A stretch of DNA of 64,000 bases from an uncultured Flavobacteriaceae bacterium. GTDB taxonomy: Bacteria; Bacteroidota; Bacteroidia; Flavobacteriales; Flavobacteriaceae. Positions 42,963-51,857 of this stretch are shown here, one piece after another (the first letter of the stretch is position 1; every line of letters begins with the position of its first letter). The notes under the pieces were generated by a model. That model was given only the letters and a program-made list of their open reading frames with translations, was not told the origin of the DNA and searched no databases. The stretch lies in assembly GCA_905182295.1 (NCBI GenBank), contig CAJJAZ010000007.1, positions 1 through 64,000 of the forward strand, written 5' to 3'. The position numbers and the translations under genes were made by a program.

Positions 42963-43259
42963 ATGAGACTACCCACTTTATTTAAACAAAATAGCAATAA
43001 ATCTTATGGTTATTCCCCGCGTTATTACAGTGAGCGGAAAGAGCGTATAGAAAGGCTAAAAAAAGAAAAGGAAGCTGCTACAGCAGACCAAAGCCTCTTT
43101 AGAACTTCAGGACCAAAATCCTTTAGAGAAGACTGGCGTAGGCAAAAAAGTCAGGCGATGGAAAAAAACAGAAGGATCCGTTTGGCGGTGATTTTTGTGC
43201 TTTTGTTATTGGCCTTTTATACCGCCGTTCAAGTGGGCGGATTAGATATTTTATTGTAA
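42963..43259 (+). CDS. small membrane protein upstream of mutL, unknown
   Basis: 98 residues: about 75 residues of very basic, polar sequence (RKERIERLKKEKEAA, FREDWRRQKSQAMEKNRRIR), then a single C-terminal membrane helix (LAVIFVLLLLAFYTAV) with a short tail. It is tail-anchored with the basic part in the cytoplasm. I recall similar proteins labelled riboflavin synthase subunit beta in databases; nothing here supports that enzyme name. Its stop overlaps the mutL ATG by one base. Confidence 0.75.
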   Translation: MRLPTLFKQNSNKSYGYSPRYYSERKERIERLKKEKEAATADQSLFRTSGPKSFREDWRRQKSQAMEKNRRIRLAVIFVLLLLAFYTAVQVGGLDILL

Positions 43260-45181
43260 TGACCCAAATTATTAAGCGTTTAGAGGCTCATGTAGCCAAT
43301 CAAATTGCTGCTGGTGAAGTAGTTCAGAGACCTGCCTCATTGGTTAAAGAATTGCTTGAAAATGCCGTAGATGCTGGAGCGACTGAAATTACCCTTCACA
43401 TTAAAGAGGGAGGCAAACTTTTGGTTCAAGTCATTGACAATGGTGTGGGTATGTCTGCACAAGATGCTGTAATGTGTTTTGAACGCCATGCCACATCTAA
43501 ATTACAAACAGCAGAAGACTTATTTAAGATTCAAACAAAAGGATTTAGGGGGGAAGCCTTGGCTTCTATTGCTGCTATTGCTCAGGTAGTTATGAAGACT
43601 AAGACCCATGACATGGAATTGGGTCGAGAAATTCACATAGCTGCAGGTATTTTGGCGGAACATACAGAAGTGGTCACTCCTAAAGGAACCAGTTTTGCCG
43701 TTAACAACTTATTTTACAACATTCCCGCTAGACGCAATTTTTTAAAATCAAAACAAGTAGAGCAGCGTCATATTACCGATGAGTTTCATCGATTGGCTTT
43801 AGTACATCCTGGAATAAAATTCACCTATTTCGCAGACGGTGCCCCACTTTTTGTATTGCCCAGTACTAGTTTTAGTCAAAGAATCGTTCAAATTTTCGGA
43901 AAGAAGATTCAAGATAAATTGGTCCCAGTTCAAGAAGAAACACCCCAGCTAAAAATAAGTGGCTTTGTGCTTAAACCCGAGTCTGCAAAGAAGAGTAAGG
44001 GCACGCAGTTTTTCTTTGTTAACCAACGATTCGTAAAGATTAGTTCATTGCATTTTGCCGTAGTAAATGCCTTTGAAGGCCTTATTTCTAATGGCGTACA
44101 TCCTGGATATTTTCTTCAAATAGACGTGGCTCCTCAGACCATTGATATTAATATACATCCCACCAAAACAGAAATAAAATTTGAAGACGAACATACCTTG
44201 TTCGCTATTTTAAGATCTGCTATAAAGCATTCATTGGGTCAATTTAATGTGGCACATGTGTTGGACTTCGAGAGAGATCCCAACCTAGACAATCCATACG
44301 AAACATTAAAAACCCCTGCACCCATACCACATATTTCGGTAGACGCTTCTTTTAATCCTTTTGAGATTCAAGAGAAACCACTTTCTTCGAAGCAAAGCAG
44401 TAAGCAATTGCAAGGTACATACTCAAAAGACAGTTCCTTTAATAAAAAGCCCGCTTCATGGGAGTTGCTTTATTCAAATATTCATAATGACAGTAGCGGG
44501 ATAAATAGTTCTGATCCTTCTGACTCTTTTACAGAAGGATCTCCAGTCCAAACCAATTCGTTTGTGGAGGAGTCCCATATGCAAGCTGGATTTTTTGACG
44601 CTCAAGCACCCTCAAAATCTGCTCATCATTGTTTTCAGCTAGGGAGAAAGTATCTAGTGAGTTCTACCAAATCAGGACTATTAGTCATTCATCAGTCTAG
44701 GGCGCATCAAAGGGTATTATACGAACGTTTTTTAACCAACTTCACCCATCAGGAAGCAGCCAGTCAACAATTGTTATTTCCCAAAGAACTTTCTTTTACG
44801 ATTCCTGAAATTAAGCGCATAGAGGAATTAATAGCGCCTTTGCATTCATTGGGTTTTAATATGGAAGTAAAAGACGATCAAACCCTATCTATCAGTGGAA
44901 TACCAGTAGTGCTTCAGGAAAAAGATTTGTCACAAGTCATTCAAGATTTTTTGAGCACCTATGAAGCAGGACATCTCGGAGATCATTTTTCACAAACAGA
45001 TATATTGGCTAAGGCCTTAGCTAAAAGTATGGGAATTAAGACAGGCGACGTGCTAGAGTTGTCAGAGCAATTAAACCTTATAGATGAACTATTTGCTTGT
45101 AAAGAGTTCTTGATTTCTCCTTTTGGAAAGTCAGTAATGACCAATTTGCAACAAACAGACCTAGATTTAAAATTTTTATAA
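43259..45181 (+). CDS. mutL: DNA mismatch repair protein MutL
   Basis: 640 residues. The GHKL ATPase is intact: KELLENAVDAG (E31, N35), DNGVGM, RHATSK and GFRGEALASI. A variable linker (about 340-450) leads to the C-terminal dimerisation domain. There the endonuclease motif DQHAxxExxxxE reads HQSRAHQRVLYE at 478-489 (D to H, H to S, E to Q), and the CPHGRP-type motif reads SPFGKSV at 620-626. So the metal-dependent nicking site looks lost. Start and stop codons overlap the neighbours by one base (43259 and 45181), predicting translational coupling. Confidence 0.94.
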   Translation: MTQIIKRLEAHVANQIAAGEVVQRPASLVKELLENAVDAGATEITLHIKEGGKLLVQVIDNGVGMSAQDAVMCFERHATSKLQTAEDLFKIQTKGFRGEALASIAAIAQVVMKTKTHDMELGREIHIAAGILAEHTEVVTPKGTSFAVNNLFYNIPARRNFLKSKQVEQRHITDEFHRLALVHPGIKFTYFADGAPLFVLPSTSFSQRIVQIFGKKIQDKLVPVQEETPQLKISGFVLKPESAKKSKGTQFFFVNQRFVKISSLHFAVVNAFEGLISNGVHPGYFLQIDVAPQTIDINIHPTKTEIKFEDEHTLFAILRSAIKHSLGQFNVAHVLDFERDPNLDNPYETLKTPAPIPHISVDASFNPFEIQEKPLSSKQSSKQLQGTYSKDSSFNKKPASWELLYSNIHNDSSGINSSDPSDSFTEGSPVQTNSFVEESHMQAGFFDAQAPSKSAHHCFQLGRKYLVSSTKSGLLVIHQSRAHQRVLYERFLTNFTHQEAASQQLLFPKELSFTIPEIKRIEELIAPLHSLGFNMEVKDDQTLSISGIPVVLQEKDLSQVIQDFLSTYEAGHLGDHFSQTDILAKALAKSMGIKTGDVLELSEQLNLIDELFACKEFLISPFGKSVMTNLQQTDLDLKFL

Positions 45182-45924
45182 TGGGAAGGATTAGTGATAC
45201 AGTAAAGCATTTGATTATAATTAATGTGATCTTTTTTATGGCCACTCAGTTGTATGGAGATGTCTTATACCAATGGTTTTCTCTTTGGTACTTTGAGAAT
45301 GACAATTTCTCTTTTTGGCAAGTACTCTCACATATGTTTATGCATGGAGGATTTATGCATTTGTTTTTTAATATGTATGCACTTTGGGCTTTCGGATCAC
45401 CATTAGAGTTCAAATGGGGAAAGCAAAAGTTTTTGTTTTTTTACATTTCTGCAGGTATTGGGGCAACCCTTATTCATTCGGGGGTTAATTACTTGTATTT
45501 ACAGCAAGGATTAGACGCTTTGGCAGCAAATGGAATAGCTTCTGATTCCGTGATGGATGTTATACGCCAGGGCCAATACAGCCCAGGCTGGTATGACTAT
45601 GCTTCTAGGGGGACAATCGATAATATGCTTTCTGCATTCTCTACACCAGCAGTAGGTGCTTCAGGAGCTATTTATGGTGTTCTTGTCGCTTTTGGCATGG
45701 CATATCCAAATTCAGAACTATTTTTAATGTTTGTCCCTGTACCCATAAAAGCCAAGTATTTTATTCCAGTTTTAATTGGTTTAGATCTATTCTCAGGGGT
45801 AACGGGTTATAGTATTTTTGGATCAGGGATTGCGCATTTTGCGCATGTTGGTGGGGCTATATTTGGTTTTATAATGGCTTGGTACTGGAAGAAAAATGAA
45901 TTTAACGACCACAGATGGCATTGA
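45181..45924 (+). CDS. rhomboid family intramembrane serine protease, copy 1
   Basis: 247 residues with about six membrane segments. FMHGGFMHLFFNMYALW is the HxxxN-type region of helix 2; the catalytic Ser is in GASGAIYG and the catalytic His in AHVGGAIFG. A soluble insertion (about 105-145) precedes the Ser helix. It cleaves membrane proteins within the bilayer; substrates unknown. Its ATG shares one base with the mutL stop codon. Confidence 0.92.
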   Translation: MGRISDTVKHLIIINVIFFMATQLYGDVLYQWFSLWYFENDNFSFWQVLSHMFMHGGFMHLFFNMYALWAFGSPLEFKWGKQKFLFFYISAGIGATLIHSGVNYLYLQQGLDALAANGIASDSVMDVIRQGQYSPGWYDYASRGTIDNMLSAFSTPAVGASGAIYGVLVAFGMAYPNSELFLMFVPVPIKAKYFIPVLIGLDLFSGVTGYSIFGSGIAHFAHVGGAIFGFIMAWYWKKNEFNDHRWH

Positions 45925-45925
45925 G

Positions 45926-46795
45926 ATGAAAAGATCTAATTTTACCTATTGGTGGCAACAAAGAGGCATTCATGAAAAGCTGGCATTGAGTTGTGTCGCT
46001 TTTTATTTGTTCCAAACACTCATCCCGTTTTTATTTAATTTCTCCGCATCTAGCTTTTTGTACTGGTTTTCTTTGCCGAGTAGTTTTTGGGGAATTTTAG
46101 AGAAACCATGGGTATTAGTTTCCTATGCTTTTTTTCATGCCAGTTTTTCTCACTTATTTTTCAATATGATTATGTTGTATTTCGGTGGGCAGTTGTTTTT
46201 AAATCTCTTCAATACCAAGCGTTTTTTAAATGTATACTTTCTAGGCTTGATCACAGGAGGATTGGTCTTTTTATTGAGTTATACCATTTTCCCTGTGTTT
46301 AGTGGAAATGGGTCTAGTTTAATAGGTGCGTCTGCAGGAGTTACCGCCGTTTTCATATTTATATGTAGTTATATGCCTTATCAAGAAGTAAAGGTCTTAT
46401 TCTTTAATGTAAAGCTTTGGCAGCTTGGAGTGTTCTTTATTTTAACAGACCTTATTCAAATCCCCAATGGTAATGCTGGAGGGCATTTGGCTCACATTGG
46501 AGGCGGCATTCTAGGTTTTGTATATGCGAATAAATTGAAAGAGGGTAAGGATATAGGACGTTCTTTTGAATCTATTCTTTCGCAATTAGCTAAGGTATTT
46601 ACCCGAAGTAAAACACCTTTAAAGACTGCCTATAAAAGAAATAAAAACACACCAAGCCAAGGTGTTACAACGGCTTATAAGGAGAGAGAACAACAGAAAA
46701 AGACAGATGCTATTTTAGATAAGATCAGTCATTCGGGTTATGACTCATTGACTAAAGAAGAGAAAAATTATTTATTTAGCTCCGGTAAATCTTAA
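45926..46795 (+). CDS. rhomboid family intramembrane serine protease, copy 2
   Basis: 289 residues from the ATG at 45926, two bases after the upstream stop codon; an earlier in-frame ATG at 45896 would overlap the first rhomboid by 29 bases. FFHASFSHLFFNMIMLYFGG, catalytic Ser in IGASAGVTAV and His in AHIGGGILG are present; GASA replaces the common GxSG. A soluble C-terminal tail of about 90 residues (SPSQGVTTAYKEREQQKKTDAILDKISHSGYDSLTKEE in outline) ends in a short helical segment seen in many flavobacterial rhomboids. It is adjacent to copy 1 but diverged from it. Confidence 0.9.
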   Translation: MKRSNFTYWWQQRGIHEKLALSCVAFYLFQTLIPFLFNFSASSFLYWFSLPSSFWGILEKPWVLVSYAFFHASFSHLFFNMIMLYFGGQLFLNLFNTKRFLNVYFLGLITGGLVFLLSYTIFPVFSGNGSSLIGASAGVTAVFIFICSYMPYQEVKVLFFNVKLWQLGVFFILTDLIQIPNGNAGGHLAHIGGGILGFVYANKLKEGKDIGRSFESILSQLAKVFTRSKTPLKTAYKRNKNTPSQGVTTAYKEREQQKKTDAILDKISHSGYDSLTKEEKNYLFSSGKS

Positions 46796-46804
46796 GCAAT
46801 ATTT

Positions 46805-47824
46805 ATGTTAAAAAAGATTCTCAACGGTTTGGTGTTGTTACTCAATATAGGGATGAGTGCACTACTGTTATTGTCCTGTCTTTTGCCTTACATCTCTGTT
46901 GCTCTAGTGCCTTCCATGTCTATTTTTAGCCTTTTTGTTCCGTTCTTAGTACTAGGAAATATACTGTTTTTGATCTATTGGATTATTCAATTCAAAAAAG
47001 CTGTTTTTCTACCCATTGTTTCTCTGGGAATTGCGTATTTTTTTATTGGTTCCTTTTTTCAATTTCGTGCTGAGCGTCCAATGACTCGATCACAAGACTT
47101 TTCGATAATGTCCTTCAATACAAGGCTTTTTAATAAGTATCAATGGAGTGATGATCCTTCCATTGCCAATCAAATAGTCGCATTTATAAAAAAAACAGAT
47201 CCATCTGTAGTCTGTTTTCAAGAGTTTGACGTTTCCATGAAGGATCGTTTCATGAGCTATCCTTATGCTTATGTTAGCGCAAGCGACAATTCAAAACAAG
47301 CGGTGCAAGCTATTTTTTCTAAATTTCCCATAGCAGCAAAAGGAATACTCCCTTTTCCAAATAGCACCAATACGGCTATTTTTGTAGACCTTAAAATTAA
47401 AGGGGATACGGTGAGATTGTACAATATACATTTGCAGTCTTTAAGGGTTAAGCCTGAAGTGTCTAGTTTAGAGGCAGGGACTAGAGAACGTTTGTACAAA
47501 AGGCTAAAGGTTTCTTTTGCCAAACAGCAAGCTCAAGCAGACATTATAGCGACCGATAAAAGGAATAGTCCCCACAAAGTAATTGTAGCAGGAGACTTTA
47601 ATACCAATCAGTTTTCTAGTGTGTACCACACCATCAAAGGAGCGCTAACAGATAGTTTTACATCTGCAGGTTCTGGTTATGGAAAAACCTTTGATTTTAA
47701 GTACTTTCCCATGAGAATAGATTTCTTATTGTCTGATCCAAGTTTTGAAATAGCTTACCACAAAAGCTTTCCTTTAAGTCTCTCGGATCATTTTCCAGTG
47801 TTGGTTGCCTATCGTTTAAATTAA
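46805..47824 (+). CDS. membrane-anchored endonuclease/exonuclease/phosphatase family protein
   Basis: 339 residues. Three N-terminal membrane helices (about 8-33, 38-60, 66-83) precede an EEP domain with SFNTRLFN, VVCFQEFD, YNIHLQSLR, VIVAGDFNTNQFS and the terminal SDHFPVLV. The catalytic metal and His residues are in place. The fold covers nucleases, phosphoinositide and sphingomyelin phosphatases, so the substrate is open; the domain should face the periplasm or cytoplasm depending on helix count. It follows the rhomboids by nine bases. Its tail overlaps the convergent DUF6122 gene by nine bases. Confidence 0.87.
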   Translation: MLKKILNGLVLLLNIGMSALLLLSCLLPYISVALVPSMSIFSLFVPFLVLGNILFLIYWIIQFKKAVFLPIVSLGIAYFFIGSFFQFRAERPMTRSQDFSIMSFNTRLFNKYQWSDDPSIANQIVAFIKKTDPSVVCFQEFDVSMKDRFMSYPYAYVSASDNSKQAVQAIFSKFPIAAKGILPFPNSTNTAIFVDLKIKGDTVRLYNIHLQSLRVKPEVSSLEAGTRERLYKRLKVSFAKQQAQADIIATDKRNSPHKVIVAGDFNTNQFSSVYHTIKGALTDSFTSAGSGYGKTFDFKYFPMRIDFLLSDPSFEIAYHKSFPLSLSDHFPVLVAYRLN

Positions 47825-48121
47825 ACAGTCAAGACTGTCTGCCAGCATATGAAGGCATAGGGCAAAACCAATAATACGCGTTTTCTTAAAAAAACAAAGT
47901 AGTAAATAGCAGCCAATAGCCACACTAGAATGTAGTGGATGAAAAAAGATACTACAGCGGTCAGGATCAAAAATAGGCGATGCCCATAGATGATCTAAAT
48001 CAATAAAAATACCTCCCCAAAAGAGGTAAAGCACTTTTTTGAATTTTGTAGGATAGCCCCATTTCGCAATGCCTATAGGTACTATAAAATGAGTGCCGTA
48101 ATGAATTAAAAAGGACAGCAC
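47816..48121 (-). CDS. DUF6122 family small membrane protein
   Basis: 101 residues with about three hydrophobic segments and a conserved polar middle: FIDLDHLWASPIFDPDRCS followed by FHPLHS. Clustered Asp and His next to helices resemble the membrane-bound metal-dependent hydrolase family (YdjM-like), so a metal-dependent activity is conceivable. The 3' end overlaps the EEP gene tail-to-tail by nine bases. It is one base away from the WbqC gene in the same direction. Confidence 0.75.
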   Translation of the reverse strand: MLSFLIHYGTHFIVPIGIAKWGYPTKFKKVLYLFWGGIFIDLDHLWASPIFDPDRCSIFFHPLHSSVAIGCYLLLCFFKKTRIIGFALCLHMLADSLDCLI

Positions 48122-48748
48122 TTAAACGACTGCATTTTTTAGAACAGCCACCGCATTTGGTCCTTCATTAAACAAAAGATCTAGAATACTCAAATTGGGA
48201 ATAAAACCGTGTCTATCTCCAAATACTTGCTGGTACTCAGGACAGTCAAAATTTTTAGGTGCTTTCGGAGCTATAAGGTCTCTGTGGTCATTTGTGCTTT
48301 GTGGTTCTTTTTCAAAAACAGTGGTGTGGTTTTCTAAAAATGGAATTTGGAGGCATTCACAAATGGTTTTGATAGCTACTAAATTATACGTTAATAAATA
48401 GTCGTGAGACCGGGTAAATAGTGGTTCTAGATCTTGTTCATAATACTCAAAAAAAGGAGAGGTTCTATAAGCAGTTTGAAGGGTTCTCCAATGGGTGCGT
48501 TGCCATGGCTGAGAATTGTCAATGGGAATTTGATCGTAGCTGCGTCTGTGCGACAATTCTCCTTTACCTTGAACAGGAATGGTCAAGGTGTGTATGCCCC
48601 TGTCATTGGTTATATAAGCCCTATTTCTTAGGCTTTGTTTTTGATAATTCCCCGAAACTTCCCAAATCACTTCATGTTGAACCATTGCTACAAAGCTCGC
48701 TATAGCGGGGAGGTAGGAGGGGAACAATAAAGTCTTTTTTACAGTCAT
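48122..48748 (-). CDS. WbqC-like family protein
   Basis: 208 residues, no signal peptide. The family start FPSYLPAIASFVAMVQHEVIWEVSGNY and central RNRAYITNDRGIHTLTIPVQG and HWRTLQTAYRTSPFFEYY are recognisable. WbqC-like genes occur in polysaccharide and modified-sugar loci elsewhere, but many Bacteroidota carry one beside lepB, as here, with no sugar genes around. The function is unsettled. Confidence 0.85.
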   Translation of the reverse strand: MTVKKTLLFPSYLPAIASFVAMVQHEVIWEVSGNYQKQSLRNRAYITNDRGIHTLTIPVQGKGELSHRRSYDQIPIDNSQPWQRTHWRTLQTAYRTSPFFEYYEQDLEPLFTRSHDYLLTYNLVAIKTICECLQIPFLENHTTVFEKEPQSTNDHRDLIAPKAPKNFDCPEYQQVFGDRHGFIPNLSILDLLFNEGPNAVAVLKNAVV

Positions 48749-48782
48749 TTACGTTTTTATATATTTTAGACTTTTTTCTCTT

Positions 48783-50480
48783 TTATGCTTTTTTTCTCTT
48801 TCTAAAGAAATCTATCCCAAACCAAATCACTAAGACAGCTAAAAACCATTTAAAATAAGATTGAGGCGTTCCTTCCCCACTTACAGTAGTAAATACCCTA
48901 TCCCATCTAATTTTCCAATTTTTAATACCATCGTTAATGCCCTCTATACTCATCCATATAAATATGGGTTTTCCAACGATATGGTCCTCAGGTACAAATC
49001 CCCAATATCTAGAATCTTCTGAGTTATGCCTGTTATCTCCCATCATCCAATAGTAATCTTGAGAAAAAGTATATTGGGTTGTTTTTTGTCCGTTTATACG
49101 AATCTCATTCCCGTTAATGTCTAATTCATTGCCTTCATAATTGGTGATAATCTCCTTGTAAAAAGCGATATTTTCAAGGCTTAAGTCTACGGTATCTCCA
49201 TTCGCGGGAATGTATAAAGGACCAAATTGATCTTCATTCCATGGGAGAGAAGGTTCATGAGGGAAAATTGCTGGGTTGTATTGTTCTTTTAGGGCCAATT
49301 GTTTTACAATAGAGTCAATGCCCGTTTGAGCGGCTAATTTTTCAGCCACCGCGTCTGAAAAAGTAGCCATTCTCTCTCGGTCTATAATTTCCGAAAGAGC
49401 CAGTCTTTGAGCAGCAATTAATTCTGGATCTATGCCACCGCTTTGGGTATAGATTAGGTAGCCTCCGTTAGGGTTGTTATAGATTTGTGCACCTCCCTGT
49501 TGTAAGGCAGTTGCTTGGGTTTGGGTAAGATTTTGAGCCGTATATTTTCTGCTAAATTCTGTAACACCACTTTCTATTAATGACCTAGAAGAGACGCCTT
49601 TACTGGCAAAAATGGTGTGGGTATACTGGGTTTTCGCTCTGGAGGGAAGCTGTGTTTGAACATCATTTATAAAGACATATCCATCTTGAATACGCAACAG
49701 ATCTCCAGGAACCCCTACACACCTCTTAACATAGTTAGATTTTTTGTCAATAGGCTTTTCTACCCTAATATTAGAAGGGTCTCTAAAAAAGCGAACAGTA
49801 TCTGTTGGCCAGCTAAAAACCACAATATCATTGCGTTTTACCTTTTGAAATCCAGGGAATCTGAAGTAGGGGAGTTGCGGTTTTTTAATATAAGAAGGGG
49901 TTCCAAGGATTGGAAGTGTGTCGTGAACCATTGGGGCCTGAAGTGGTGTCATTGGTGTTCGGGCACCATAATGAAATTTACTCACCAATAAAAAATCACC
50001 AATTAAGAGTGTTTTTTCTAATGATCCTGTGGGTATTACAAAGGGTTGTATAAAATAGGCATGCACCATACTTGCTGCTACAACAGCAAATACAATAGAA
50101 CTCACCCATTCGCCCAATGCTGTTCCAGGATTCAAATCTCTACCGCTCCTGTGCACTGGTTTCTCTGCATAATTTAAGTAAAACAGATAAAAACCAAGGC
50201 TTAATACGACGATCCAAGAATCTAATACAGATCTTTTGCCAAAGGTTCTAATGGTTTCAACCCAAATAACGGGCACCATTAAAAGGTTAATCACAGGGAC
50301 AAACATCAAAATAACCCACCAGGTAGGGCGCTGAATAATACGCATTAAAACAACCGCATTATAAACGGGCACTAAGGCCTCCCAAGATTTTCTACCTGCT
50401 GCTTTGTATAATTTATAAGTACCTAAGAAGTGTACTATTTGTAGCACACCAAGTGCTAATAACCATTGTGAACTATTCAT
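48783..50480 (-). CDS. lepB: signal peptidase I, long Bacteroidota form
   Basis: 565 residues, roughly twice a typical LepB. Three N-terminal helices (about 5-25, 53-75, 86-103) form a DUF5684-like module. After the anchor helix (about 127-145) the catalytic Ser153 is in IPTGSLEKTL and Lys252 in NYVKRCVGVPGD. An insertion of about 165 residues (290-455) separates the two halves of the catalytic domain, before GDNRHNSEDSRYWGFV (481-496). A last helix (about 543-559) anchors the C-terminus. It cleaves signal peptides at the inner membrane. It follows dapB by 20 bases. Confidence 0.93.
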   Translation of the reverse strand: MNSSQWLLALGVLQIVHFLGTYKLYKAAGRKSWEALVPVYNAVVLMRIIQRPTWWVILMFVPVINLLMVPVIWVETIRTFGKRSVLDSWIVVLSLGFYLFYLNYAEKPVHRSGRDLNPGTALGEWVSSIVFAVVAASMVHAYFIQPFVIPTGSLEKTLLIGDFLLVSKFHYGARTPMTPLQAPMVHDTLPILGTPSYIKKPQLPYFRFPGFQKVKRNDIVVFSWPTDTVRFFRDPSNIRVEKPIDKKSNYVKRCVGVPGDLLRIQDGYVFINDVQTQLPSRAKTQYTHTIFASKGVSSRSLIESGVTEFSRKYTAQNLTQTQATALQQGGAQIYNNPNGGYLIYTQSGGIDPELIAAQRLALSEIIDRERMATFSDAVAEKLAAQTGIDSIVKQLALKEQYNPAIFPHEPSLPWNEDQFGPLYIPANGDTVDLSLENIAFYKEIITNYEGNELDINGNEIRINGQKTTQYTFSQDYYWMMGDNRHNSEDSRYWGFVPEDHIVGKPIFIWMSIEGINDGIKNWKIRWDRVFTTVSGEGTPQSYFKWFLAVLVIWFGIDFFRKRKKA

Positions 50481-50500
50481 TTGTTTGTTTTTTTAAGCCC

Positions 50501-51202
50501 CTAGGCCAATACATCTGACATATTAAAAATGCCTTTTTTATTTTGTATCCACTCTGCAGCAACCACTGCGCCTAGTGTAAATCCTGCTCTGTTGTGAGCG
50601 GTGTGTTTAATTTCAAGCGTATCTATATCATTGGCATAGCTCACAATATGAGTGCCAGGAACCTCTCCCTCCCTCTTAGACGTGATAGGTAATTTATTTG
50701 TTACATTTTTTTCTGAATTTTCTGCAAGTATCCATTCTGTTAAATTTCCCTGCGCCAATATGCCTTCTGCTAGTGTAATGGCAGTACCACTTGGAGCGTC
50801 TACTTTGTGAATGTGGTGAATTTCTTCAATTGAAGTTTCATACGTATGGGGTTTCATTAAAGCAGCCATCTGTTCGTTTAATTTGAAGAACAAATTCACC
50901 CCTAAACTAAAATTAGATGCGTAAATAAAAGCAGTTTCTTGTTTTAAACAAGCTGTTTTTACCTCCTCCATCTGATCCAACCAGCCAGTGGTTCCACAGA
51001 CCACAGGGACACCTTTGCTAAAGGCCATTAATATATTTGTTACAGCAGATTCAGGTGTTGAGAAGTCAATGGCTACTTGAGCTCCATTAAAATCTTTTAT
51101 AGCACCTCCTTCGTGGGTCAATACAATTTCGTGCCCTCGTTCACTGGCAATTTCGGCAATCATTTTACCCATTTTTCCGTAACCTAAAAGTGCTATTTTC
51201 AT
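50501..51202 (-). CDS. dapB: 4-hydroxy-tetrahydrodipicolinate reductase
   Basis: 233 residues, a compact DapB (E. coli 273). GYGKMGKMIAE is the NAD(P)H loop, CGTTGW follows, and IEEIHHIHKVDAPSGTA carries the catalytic His and Lys. It acts in lysine and meso-diaminopimelate synthesis, so it feeds peptidoglycan building. It is one base downstream of the DUF5683 gene. Confidence 0.94.
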   Translation of the reverse strand: MKIALLGYGKMGKMIAEIASERGHEIVLTHEGGAIKDFNGAQVAIDFSTPESAVTNILMAFSKGVPVVCGTTGWLDQMEEVKTACLKQETAFIYASNFSLGVNLFFKLNEQMAALMKPHTYETSIEEIHHIHKVDAPSGTAITLAEGILAQGNLTEWILAENSEKNVTNKLPITSKREGEVPGTHIVSYANDIDTLEIKHTAHNRAGFTLGAVVAAEWIQNKKGIFNMSDVLA

Positions 51203-51203
51203 A

Positions 51204-51857
51204 TTAATATGTTATGGTCATTCCCATCCCAAAATAAGTGGTATTGGTAATGGGTTCTAAATCTAAAAAAGGCTTGTACTCCACACTTAATTGGTCATTT
51301 ACATTAAACTGTTTTAGGTGTGCATTTACATTGGCGTCTATAATATTTAAGGCGTATAAGCCAATGGTTACGACCAAGTATAGGTCCCTGTCTTTTTGGT
51401 ACCTTTCTTGTCCATCTTGTAAGGCCTTATCTGACAAATCTGGACTTCCTGGAACAATACCACTTTCATTTACGTCGTAAAACTCATCGTTCATAAAGCC
51501 AGCACGCCTACTTTTAAAAGCGTCCCTATAGCGTCTGTATAAATTGTCATTTACCTTAAAAACATAGGCACTCCCACCAATAGCGGCATATACCATAGGT
51601 ACTTTCCAATATTTTTTATTGTAAAACTGGCCCAGTCCAGGAAGTACTGCAGATAAAAAAGCAGCTCTGGCAGGTGCTAAGGGATTAATTTCTTTAGCTG
51701 GCCCACTGTCAAAGGACATAAGGCCACCTTTCTTTTTTTCTGGTTTTTTTTTCTGCAGCAATGCGGGAGCTTGCAAGCTGTCCTGAACTTGCATCTCTTG
51801 TGCATGAAATGTACTAGAGAGTCCAAAAAATAATATAATCGTTAAGTACTTAATCAC
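51204..51857 (-). CDS. DUF5683 family exported protein
   Basis: 217 residues with a signal peptide (ending STFHAQ). After a lysine-rich stretch (KKKPEKKKGG) comes the family core: PARAAFLSAVLPGLGQFYNKKYWKVP, then a hydrophobic segment and LYRRYRDAFKSRR. The end YFGMGMTITY looks like a terminal beta strand. The parA-parB-DUF5683-dapB-lepB order is common in flavobacteria, from memory. The start overlaps the parB stop by eight bases. Function unknown. Confidence 0.82.
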   Translation of the reverse strand: MIKYLTIILFFGLSSTFHAQEMQVQDSLQAPALLQKKKPEKKKGGLMSFDSGPAKEINPLAPARAAFLSAVLPGLGQFYNKKYWKVPMVYAAIGGSAYVFKVNDNLYRRYRDAFKSRRAGFMNDEFYDVNESGIVPGSPDLSDKALQDGQERYQKDRDLYLVVTIGLYALNIIDANVNAHLKQFNVNDQLSVEYKPFLDLEPITNTTYFGMGMTITY

